Part shown: positions 1-6,182 of the stretch, in pieces | Layout of the letters: every line of letters starts with the position of its first letter | How positions within the stretch are numbered: the stretch's first letter is position 1 | DNA from: CAZBRS01 sp964494475 | Lineage (GTDB): Bacteria; Myxococcota_A; UBA9042; CAZBRS01 | Direction: 5' to 3' | DNA: 13,354 bases | Assembly (NCBI GenBank): GCA_964494475.1 | Contig: CAZBRS010000093.1 | Coordinates: 1-13,354, forward strand | Program-made: the position numbers and the translations under genes | The notes under the pieces: model-generated | Databases searched by the model: none | What the model saw: the letters and a program-made list of their open reading frames with translations, nothing else | What the model was told of the DNA's origin: nothing

Positions 1-2
1 GC

Positions 3-89
3 AACCTGGCCGAGGTGGGCCGGCGCTTCGGCCGCGATCGGCGCCAGGTCTATCGGTGGCTCGTGCGCTACGGCCTGCCGCGGGATTGA
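3..89 (+). CDS. C-terminal fragment of a sigma-54-type transcriptional regulator (Fis-family helix-turn-helix)
   Basis: Only the last 28 codons lie in the window, ending in TGA at 87-89; the gene begins before base 1. The fragment reads as a Fis-type helix-turn-helix: a first helix with LAEVGRRFGRDR and a recognition helix with RQVYRWLVRYGL. This is the usual extreme C-terminus of NtrC-like and FHA-domain sigma-54 activators, which are numerous in myxobacteria. The AAA+ domain and any sensor domain are outside the window, so the regulator's signal and targets cannot be told. It converges on the kinase gene, with only 7 bases between the two stop codons and no visible terminator hairpin. Confidence 0.7.
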   Translation, partial: NLAEVGRRFGRDRRQVYRWLVRYGLPRD

Positions 90-96
90 ACGGTCG

Positions 97-1593
97 TCAG
101 TACATGCGCCGCCCCGGGGGGTCGGGCTGGTCCAGGCTCCACGAGTCGAGCGTGCGGTTCAGCTCGTCCCAGCGTCCGGACGCCGTCTCGAGCAGCGCCT
201 CGGTGCCTGCCCGTCCGTCGCCGAAGGCCAGCCACGCCACGGTCGCGAGGGCCAGCAGCGTGGCCGCGAAGCCCAGCACGCGCCTCGTCCACCGGGCGCG
301 GGTCAGCCCGCGGGACTCGGCGCGGTCCAGGTCGCGCCGCGCGCGCAGGCGCTCGTCGTTTCGGAGATCGCCCGGAGCGTCGGGGCGTTGCCCCCACGAG
401 AGCTCGTCGCCGCGGTGCAGCTCGTAGGTTCCCTCGAACGTCCGGCGGCGGTCGTCGGACGGTGGCTCCTGGTCGTCCCCCTCGTCGGCCAACGGCGCGC
501 CCAGGGAGAACGACGGGAGCGCGGAGGACCCCGCCGGCGCCGGCGGGAGGCGGGCGGGACCCGGCGCGGCGACCTCGAGGGTCTCGGTGGGCAAGGCGCG
601 TCGGGGCGCGCGGCCTGCGCGAAGCCCGGCCAGCAGCGGGTCGATCGCGGCCACCACCGCCGCGGCGGTCGATGGGCGCCGATCGGGCTCCTTGGCCAGC
701 AGGACGGCCAGCAACGCCTCGGTCCCCGCGCTCACGGCGACCGGCGGAGACCGTTCGCCGAGGGCCCGCGGGACCTCGTTCAGGTGCTTCAGCAACAGCT
801 TGCCGAACGACGGCGCGTCGAAGGGCCGTGCCCCGCAGAGCATCTCGTGCAACATCACGCCCAGCGCGTACAGGTCGGCCCTCGGATCGACCGGGTCGCC
901 CAGGATGGCCTCGGGCGAGAGGTAGGCGGGGGTGCCCACCACGTGGCCGGTGTGCGTCTGCACGGAGTCGGCCCCCTCGACGTCGCTCAGGGCAGGAGGG
1001 ACGTCGAGGCGCCGCGCCACGCCGAGATCGAGCAGCGTGACCGCTTCGGTGCCGCCGATCCCCGAGACGAGCAGGTTCGACGGCTTCAGGTCGCGGTGCA
1101 CGACGCCCGCGGCGTGCACATCGGCCAGCGCCAGCGCCACCTCGCGCGCCAGCGCCAGCGCGCGCACTTCGGTCAGGTGGCCTTCGCAGGCCAGGATTTC
1201 GGCCAGCGACCTTCCGTCCACGTAGTCGAGCACCAGCACCAGGCGCCCCTCGTCGGTGCGGGTCGTTCCCAGCACCTGCCGAACCCGCGGGCTACGAACC
1301 CGCGCTCCGACCTTCAGCTCGCCGAGGAAGCGCGCAACCTGCTCCGGCGACTCGGCGTGCTCGGGTCGAATGACCTTGAGGACCACGACCCGGCCGGTTT
1401 CGGCGTCCTCGGCGCGGTACACGAGGCCGGTGCCCCCTTCGCCGAGCGTGCCGGTCACCAGGTAACGGCCTTCCAGCGCCGCCCCGGGCGCGAGGCGGTG
1501 TTCGCCTGCGCGCACGAGGCCCGTGCCGTCGAAGGGGCACAGGCGGTAGGCGTCGTCGAACGTTCGTCCGCAGGCGGGGCAGAGGGTGCTCAT
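97..1593 (-). CDS. Membrane-anchored Ser/Thr protein kinase with N-terminal zinc ribbon
   Basis: 498-residue Hanks-type kinase. Residues 5-23 form a small zinc-ribbon-like motif (C5, C8, C19, then PFDG), common at the N-terminus of myxobacterial kinases; the fourth ligand is not a Cys. The kinase domain spans about 44-320: glycine loop GEGGTG at 51-56, ATP lysine K73, catalytic loop HRDLKPSN at 166-173 with D168, metal-binding DLG at 189-191 (DLG rather than DFG), an activation segment with several Thr before GTPAYLSPE (220-228), and DPRADLYALG at 236-245. The catalytic residues are present, so it should be active. A Pro/Ala- and charge-rich linker (330-436) leads to one membrane helix (about 439-457) and a roughly 40-residue tail predicted outside the membrane. 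ATG at 1593 is chosen because the zinc ribbon follows directly; no clear Shine-Dalgarno precedes it. It starts 34 bases after the ParA stop, so co-transcription is likely. Substrate unknown. Confidence 0.92.
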   Translation of the reverse strand: MSTLCPACGRTFDDAYRLCPFDGTGLVRAGEHRLAPGAALEGRYLVTGTLGEGGTGLVYRAEDAETGRVVVLKVIRPEHAESPEQVARFLGELKVGARVRSPRVRQVLGTTRTDEGRLVLVLDYVDGRSLAEILACEGHLTEVRALALAREVALALADVHAAGVVHRDLKPSNLLVSGIGGTEAVTLLDLGVARRLDVPPALSDVEGADSVQTHTGHVVGTPAYLSPEAILGDPVDPRADLYALGVMLHEMLCGARPFDAPSFGKLLLKHLNEVPRALGERSPPVAVSAGTEALLAVLLAKEPDRRPSTAAAVVAAIDPLLAGLRAGRAPRRALPTETLEVAAPGPARLPPAPAGSSALPSFSLGAPLADEGDDQEPPSDDRRRTFEGTYELHRGDELSWGQRPDAPGDLRNDERLRARRDLDRAESRGLTRARWTRRVLGFAATLLALATVAWLAFGDGRAGTEALLETASGRWDELNRTLDSWSLDQPDPPGRRMY

Positions 1594-1627
1594 GGGGGCG
1601 AGACTACAACGATTGGTGGCCGAAAGG

Positions 1628-2473
1628 CTACCCGATGCGGGCCAGGACCTCGCGCGCCAGGGCCCGGAAGGCCTCGGCGGCCGCGCTCTTCGGGTCGTAC
1701 TGCACCAGGGGCAACCCGTGGAACTGGGCCTTCTGGATGGCGCTGGTCGAGGGGATGCACGCGCCGAGCACCGCGTCGCCGTAGCGCTTGGCGAGCTCGG
1801 CCTGGATGGGGGCGTTCACGGTGCTGAGGCGCTTGTCGAAGCGGTTCACCACCAGGCCGGCCAGGGACAGTTGGTGTCCCAAGCGGTCCTCGATGGTCTC
1901 GATGGCCTCGAGGATGTCCTCGACGCCCTGCAGGGCCAGCGACGACAGGTCGAGCGGCAGCAGGCAGAAGTCCGACGCCACCAGGGCCGCGACGGTCAGG
2001 TTGCCGAGGTTCGGCGGCGTGTCGAGCAGGATGAGGTCGAAGTGCGTGCGCGTGATGCGCAGCAGGTTCCGGAGCGTGAACTCCTTGCCGATCTTGGTCG
2101 ACAGCAGCCCCTCGGCGTCGTTCAGGCCGTCGTCGGCGTGCACCATGTACAGGTTGTCGATGGCGGTCGGCACCACGGCCTCGAGCAGCTCGCGCTTGCG
2201 GTCGAGCAGCAGCTCCGAGAACGGCACGGCCGCAGCGCCCTGGGCGAGCGAGTGCGAGCTGGCCCTGGCGTGACCCTGCGGGTCGAGGTCGACCAGCAGC
2301 ACCTTCTTGCCGAACTCGGCGGCCAGCGTGGCGGCCAGGTTCAGCGAGAGCGTGGTCTTGCCCACGCCGCCCTTGCGGGTGGTGATGCCCACGACGCGCG
2401 CGAAGCGATTGCCCGGCGCCAGGCTCGGGCCGGTCTGGAGCAGCGTACGGATGCCCTCGGCGAAGAGGCCCAT
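1628..2473 (-). CDS. ParA/MinD-type partition ATPase, no ParB neighbour
   Basis: 281-residue P-loop ATPase of the ParA family. Deviant Walker A KGGVGKTT at 34-41 with signature lysine K34 and K39; A' motif VDLDPQGH at 61-68; Walker B LLLDTPP at 149-154 followed by the NLGNLTVAALVASD segment; conserved NRFDKR at 210-215. Family members dimerise with ATP and use gradients on DNA or membranes to position chromosomes, plasmids or protein clusters. The N-terminus has about 26 residues before the first strand, and no DNA-binding domain is evident. No ParB gene or parS-like repeat was seen, so a role in positioning another cargo is as likely as chromosome segregation. ATG at 2473 is preferred: GAGGG lies just upstream, and the in-frame ATGs at 2509 and 2506 fall in a promoter-like -10 element with no ribosome site. 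The kinase gene follows after 34 bases. Confidence 0.93.
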   Translation of the reverse strand: MGLFAEGIRTLLQTGPSLAPGNRFARVVGITTRKGGVGKTTLSLNLAATLAAEFGKKVLLVDLDPQGHARASSHSLAQGAAAVPFSELLLDRKRELLEAVVPTAIDNLYMVHADDGLNDAEGLLSTKIGKEFTLRNLLRITRTHFDLILLDTPPNLGNLTVAALVASDFCLLPLDLSSLALQGVEDILEAIETIEDRLGHQLSLAGLVVNRFDKRLSTVNAPIQAELAKRYGDAVLGACIPSTSAIQKAQFHGLPLVQYDPKSAAAEAFRALAREVLARIG

Positions 2474-2477
2474 GGAG

Positions 2478-2482
2478 CCCTC
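2478..2482 (-). promoter_or_regulatory. Ribosome binding site of the ParA gene
   Basis: GAGGG on the minus strand, 4 bases before the ATG at 2473. It decides that start over the upstream ATG pair at 2504-2509, which lacks any such site. Confidence 0.5.
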
Positions 2483-2504
2483 GTGATGGTCGTCTCCGAG
2501 GCCC

Positions 2505-2532
2505 ATCATGCGGCGTCCGCGGGTCCTGTCAA
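2505..2532 (-). promoter_or_regulatory. Candidate sigma-70 promoter of the ParA-kinase operon
   Basis: On the minus strand a perfect TTGACA (2532-2527), preceded by a short T tract, is followed after 16 bases by CATGAT (2510-2505), which matches four of six -10 consensus positions. Transcription would start near 2497, giving a leader of about 25 bases before the ATG at 2473. Seen by eye only; such matches are uncommon in DNA this GC-rich, which raises its weight. Confidence 0.5.
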
Positions 2533-2551
2533 AAAACCAGGCCGCGCCGCC

Positions 2552-2580
2552 TTGGCAAGCGGCCCGGCGCCCGGTAAGCT
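2552..2580 (+). promoter_or_regulatory. Candidate promoter of the membrane-protein operon, possibly giving a leaderless mRNA
   Basis: TTGGCA (2552-2557, five of six matches to the -35 consensus), a 17-base spacer and TAAGCT (2575-2580, three of six to the -10 consensus). The ATG at 2588 lies 7 bases after the -10 element, so transcription would begin at or next to the start codon. The gene has no convincing Shine-Dalgarno sequence, which fits a leaderless transcript. The -10 match is weak and the proposal is tentative. Confidence 0.35.
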
Positions 2581-2587
2581 CCGTCCC

Positions 2588-4180
2588 ATGGCGCGTCGTC
2601 TGCTCGTCCTCGTGCTCGTGCTCCTGGCCCTGGCGGCGGTGCGCCCGTACGTCCCCGGGCTGCACACGGCCAACGAGTACGCTCGCCTCTACGCCACGCT
2701 GGCCCTGGCCGAGTTCGGCTCGGCCGGGCTCGAGCCCGTGTTCGATCGCTTCTCGCCCGATTGGCGCGAGCACGACAGGCCCCCCAACGCCGACGTGGCG
2801 AAGGTCGACGGGCGCTACACCCTCGACAAGGCGCCGCTGCCCTCGCTGGCGGCCGTCCCGTTGCACCTGGTCCTGAAGCGCCTGTTCGACCCCTGGGCCC
2901 ACCCCGACTGGGAGGTGGCCGTCTTCGCCGCCGTCTTCGGGGGGCTCCCGCTGCTCGTCTTTCTCTTCCTGGCCGTGCGCCGCGAGTCGCCTGCCGTCGA
3001 CGCCGCGGCCCTGCTGCTGGCGGTCGGCTCTCCCCTGCTCATCTACGCGGGGCTCTGGTTCGGGCACCTGACCGCCGGCCTCGTGGCCTACGGCGGCTAC
3101 GCCCTGCTGAAGCGCGAGCGCGCCTTCTGGGGGGGCCTGCTGCTCGGCGCGGCCGTGCTCTGCGATTATCCAGCGGCGGCCGTGTCCGGCACGGTGCTCG
3201 GCGTGTACGCGCTGACGCGACGGCCCGATCGGGGGCTGGTGCTGGCCGCGGCCGGGTTCGCGCTCGCGGCCGCGGGGCAGGTGGCCTACAACGTCGCGGC
3301 GTTCGGTGATCCGTTCACCTTCGCCTACGCCCACAAGGCGGCGCCCGAGTTCCAGCGCATCCACGGCACGGGCGTGCTGGGGGTCACCTGGCCCACGGCC
3401 GAGCGGCTGTTCGGCGTGCTGCTCTCGCCCGCGCGGGGCCTGCTCTTCCTCGCGCCCTTGTTCGTGTTCGCCCTGCCGGGCGCGATCCTCGCGGCTCGCG
3501 ACGCGGGGCAACCCTGGCGCGAGCGGCTGCTGCCGCTGGCGCTGCTGGCTGCCGTGCCCGCGGCGGTGGCGGGCTTCGTCGACTGGAAGGCCGGCAACTG
3601 CACGGGTCCCCGGCACCTGGTCTCGCTGCTCCCCTTCCTGGTGGGGCCCACGGCCCTGGCCGTCGAGCGGCTGGCGGCGTCGCCGCGCGTGCTCGTGCGC
3701 GCCCTGCCCCTGGCCCTCGGCGCGGTGGGGGTGTCCCTCACCTGGCTCGCGTGGTTCACGTTCCCCTACCTCTCGACCGCGCTCGCGAACCCCCTGCTGC
3801 ACCAGGCGCTGCCGCTCCTGGTCGACGGCTGCGTCGCGCCCCCCTGGCTCGAGGCTCCCCCGGCGGCCGCGCTGGCGGCGGGGCTGGCCGTGCCCCTGCT
3901 CGTGGTGGTCGCCGCCGGTCTGTGGCTCGGCCAGGGGCTGCCGGGGCGAGCGCGCGCGGGTCTGGTGCTCGCGGGGCTGGTCGTCGGCTTGCTGGTCGTG
4001 GGCGGGCTCGCGCGGCTCGGCGCGGGCGCCCCCGACGAGGCCTCGATTGCGGGGCGCGAGGCCGCCATGGTACAGTCCCTCCGCGATTGCCCGCGCACGA
4101 CCACGGCGCGCGATCTGGTGACGGCCCTGGCTCCGGGCCCCGCGGCCGCACCGAACCCGCCCCCGAAGGAGAACCCATGA
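2588..4180 (+). CDS. Polytopic membrane protein, probable GT-C-type glycosyltransferase
   Basis: 530 residues with a hydrophobic N-terminus (about 4-20) and roughly ten further membrane segments (about 111-131, 138-157, 181-210, 216-237, 284-302, 312-332, 343-363, 371-392, 426-447, 455-475). After the first helix is an acidic loop with TANEYARLYATLALAE (27-42), then YTLDKAPLPSLAAVPLHL (77-94). An acidic residue in the first outer loop followed by an aromatic KxPL-type segment is usual in GT-C enzymes (ArnT/PMT-like), which take sugars from polyprenyl-phosphate donors. GNCTGPRHLVSLLPFL (336-351) resembles the GPR-x-L-x(4)-PFL motif common in such proteins. Specificity cannot be read. ATG at 2588 is the start that puts the hydrophobic segment at the N-terminus; longer in-frame readings run antisense through ParA. 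Its TGA overlaps the next start (ATGA, 4177-4180), so the two are translationally coupled. Confidence 0.75.
   Translation: MARRLLVLVLVLLALAAVRPYVPGLHTANEYARLYATLALAEFGSAGLEPVFDRFSPDWREHDRPPNADVAKVDGRYTLDKAPLPSLAAVPLHLVLKRLFDPWAHPDWEVAVFAAVFGGLPLLVFLFLAVRRESPAVDAAALLLAVGSPLLIYAGLWFGHLTAGLVAYGGYALLKRERAFWGGLLLGAAVLCDYPAAAVSGTVLGVYALTRRPDRGLVLAAAGFALAAAGQVAYNVAAFGDPFTFAYAHKAAPEFQRIHGTGVLGVTWPTAERLFGVLLSPARGLLFLAPLFVFALPGAILAARDAGQPWRERLLPLALLAAVPAAVAGFVDWKAGNCTGPRHLVSLLPFLVGPTALAVERLAASPRVLVRALPLALGAVGVSLTWLAWFTFPYLSTALANPLLHQALPLLVDGCVAPPWLEAPPAAALAAGLAVPLLVVVAAGLWLGQGLPGRARAGLVLAGLVVGLLVVGGLARLGAGAPDEASIAGREAAMVQSLRDCPRTTTARDLVTALAPGPAAAPNPPPKENP
4166..4171 (+). promoter_or_regulatory. Ribosome binding site for the 667-residue protein
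   Basis: AAGGAG, 5 bases before the ATG at 4177. It lies within the end of the preceding gene and fixes the start of the downstream gene, although the open frame extends further upstream. Confidence 0.75.
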
Positions 4181-6180
4181 GCTCCGATCTCCTGCGGTTC
4201 GACCGCTTCCAGCGCCTGATGTCCGGCGCCCGCAAGCTGACCGGCGAGGGCCAGGAGGGCTCGCACACCGACGTGTTCCGCTTCGACGCCGAGGCCGTGG
4301 CCGCCGGGCTCGCGGGGCTGCCCGAGGCTCGCGACGCCGCGCGCGACCAGCGCCTGACCGCGTGGATCGCCGAGCGCTACCTGGTCAAGAAGGGCAAGAT
4401 CGAGTACTTCGCCCAGCCGCTGCTCAGCTCCGAGCCCACGCGCGTCCGGCGCAGCACGGTCAGTTGGGTCTTCGGCCCGCTCGGCTTCAGCGTGCTGCCC
4501 ACGTTCGAGAAGGTCCTGGCCGACGCCACCGAGGCGGCGCGCGTGTTGCCGTACTTCGGCTACGGTCCGCTCGAGGGGCACTTCGCGCCCGATCTGGTCG
4601 AGGCCCTCGAGACGGGCTGCTCCGACGAGGGACCGGCGCCGAACCGCCAGGCCGTGCTGGTGCGCACCTTCCTCGACGGCGCCGACCTCACCGAGACCGC
4701 GTACCGCATCCTCGACGCCGATCCGTTCTTCCACGACCCGGTGGTCGACGCCGAGGGGCTGGCCGAGTTCCAGCGCCACGTGCGTCGCAACCCGTTGACG
4801 CCGTCCATGGAGGAGCGCTTCGCCGACTTCTTCGAGAACCCCATCACGGTGGGCGTGCGCGACACGCTGCGCTGGCTCAAGGGCTCGCGGCACCCCCGCA
4901 TGCCCTGGCCGCGCGCTCGGGGCTTGCTGCGCGGCGCCTTCGACCGCTGGGGTCACGAGTCGTTCGTGCTGCCCGAGATCACCTACTACACCTACGACAC
5001 CGAGCGCACGGCCGTCGACCTGGCCGGCTTGTTCGAGCGCAACGCCGAGGTGGCGCGCGCCTTCGCGGCCGACCTCGAGGGGCGCCTGCCGACCTCGGCC
5101 CAGGGGCCGTTCCGAGCGCACGGAGCCATGCGCCTGGCCTTCCAGTTGCTCGACTTCCACACCGACTACCGGCTGTACGAGGTCGAGCCCTACGCGGGCT
5201 TCCTGTCGGCGTCGTCGGCGCGCGCCGCCGGGCGCCTGGGGCTCGCGCTGGTGCTCGAGACCGCCGGGCTGCCCGTGCCGGGCGAGGGCAACCTCGATCT
5301 GGCGCGCCTGCCGCGCTACCACACCGGCCTGGCCGAGTGGTTCAAGGCCGTGCCGGCCCGCGATCGCGCCTTGCTGTTCGATCGGCTGGGCGGCGCGCTG
5401 GCCGCGTACCGGCGCCGGGGCGGCGTACGTGCACCGGGCGGGGGCGTCACACGCTTCGAGCGCATCCCCCGCACGTTCTACACCTTCCAGCAGCGCGCCG
5501 ACCTGCCGTCGCCGGGCGGCCGCGTGCGGCGCTTGATGACCATCCACGACCTGCAGAAGCCCGAGAACGCGCACGTCTGGACGCGCTACCCCGAGCTCTC
5601 CGAGAAGCTGGCCGTGTTCTTCACGCTGGTCTACCGTCACTTCGAGGACACCGGGTACATCGCCGACCTCCGCCCCCGCGACTCGGGCCGCGACATCTTC
5701 ATCTACGGCCTGTGGGGCACGGTCACCGAGAACCTGATGGTGGTCGAGGAGGAGGTGGGGGGCCGCGAGCAGGTGCGCGTGGTCTTCGTCGACAACCGCG
5801 ACCAGTTCAAGGACTTCCGGGGCGAGGAGGATCGACGCCACCCCATCGGCATGGCCAAGTACGCCATGCGTCTCGTCTATCCCATCATCGAGCCCGCCCT
5901 GGTGCGCTCGGTCGGCGTGTTCGTCGAAGAGCTGCGCAAGCGCGAGGAGGGCGAGGTCGAGCGCGGGCCGAAGGGGCTGGTCGACGTGCTCGACCAGGGG
6001 CTCGACATCGCGCGCAAGGTGGCCAAGGACTCGGTCGAGCAGACCTTCGTGGGCACCAAGGCGGCGGTCGACGACCTGATCGACGACGCCCACACCGGCG
6101 CCAAGCGCGCCCTCGGCGCGGTGGCCGACCGCGAGGTGCCGGCCCTGCACGGCGGGCGGACCGAGCCCCCCCGCGAGTGA
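4177..6180 (+). CDS. Unrecognised 667-residue protein
   Basis: I do not recognise a family. The protein appears soluble: no signal peptide or membrane helix is visible. It is rich in aromatic and charged residues and looks like an enzyme-sized globular fold. Distinctive segments are KKGKIEYFAQPLL (71-83), VLVRTFLDGADLTETAYRIL (160-179), EITYYTYDTERT (267-278), MTIHDLQKPENAHVWTRYPE (454-473), DLRPRDSGRDIFIYGLWGTV (497-516) with TENLMVV after it, and VRVVFVDNRDQFKDFRG (533-549). TENLMVV followed by VVFVDNRD faintly recalls the N-loop and D-box order of protein kinases (NLLV...LIDFG), but the catalytic HxD is not there; this is a weak idea only. The last 65 residues (about 600-655) form a highly charged amphipathic helix that could bind a membrane surface or a partner. 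The start is set by AAGGAG and the ATGA overlap with the GT-C gene; the SGNH gene follows after 2 bases, so it probably acts with these envelope proteins. Confidence 0.9.
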   Translation: MSSDLLRFDRFQRLMSGARKLTGEGQEGSHTDVFRFDAEAVAAGLAGLPEARDAARDQRLTAWIAERYLVKKGKIEYFAQPLLSSEPTRVRRSTVSWVFGPLGFSVLPTFEKVLADATEAARVLPYFGYGPLEGHFAPDLVEALETGCSDEGPAPNRQAVLVRTFLDGADLTETAYRILDADPFFHDPVVDAEGLAEFQRHVRRNPLTPSMEERFADFFENPITVGVRDTLRWLKGSRHPRMPWPRARGLLRGAFDRWGHESFVLPEITYYTYDTERTAVDLAGLFERNAEVARAFAADLEGRLPTSAQGPFRAHGAMRLAFQLLDFHTDYRLYEVEPYAGFLSASSARAAGRLGLALVLETAGLPVPGEGNLDLARLPRYHTGLAEWFKAVPARDRALLFDRLGGALAAYRRRGGVRAPGGGVTRFERIPRTFYTFQQRADLPSPGGRVRRLMTIHDLQKPENAHVWTRYPELSEKLAVFFTLVYRHFEDTGYIADLRPRDSGRDIFIYGLWGTVTENLMVVEEEVGGREQVRVVFVDNRDQFKDFRGEEDRRHPIGMAKYAMRLVYPIIEPALVRSVGVFVEELRKREEGEVERGPKGLVDVLDQGLDIARKVAKDSVEQTFVGTKAAVDDLIDDAHTGAKRALGAVADREVPALHGGRTEPPRE

Positions 6181-6182
6181 GC

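Noticed and set aside
388..1827. 479-residue plus-strand open frame across the kinase
   Set aside because: Antisense to a kinase with all catalytic motifs; Gln/Arg/Gly-rich with no domain.
1628..2473. parS-like sites or a ParB gene beside ParA
   Set aside because: No repeated palindrome and no ParB-like helix-turn-helix protein seen in either direction within the window.
1586..2587. Upstream extension of the GT-C-like protein
   Set aside because: It runs antisense through the ParA gene and lacks family-like sequence; the ATG at 2588 starts directly with the hydrophobic segment.
2474..3802. N-terminal extension of ParA on the minus strand
   Set aside because: It is antisense to the membrane-protein gene, Gln/Arg/Gly-rich and unlike any ParA N-terminus.
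3766..6150. 794-residue open frame antisense to the GT-C end and the 667-residue gene
   Set aside because: His/Val/Gly-rich composition typical of antisense frames in GC-rich DNA, no motif and no ribosome site; the plus-strand gene has clear start signals.
4362..6182. N-terminal extension of the SGNH protein
   Set aside because: It is an Arg/Ala/Gly-rich out-of-frame reading of the 667-residue gene; the signal peptide begins at 6183.
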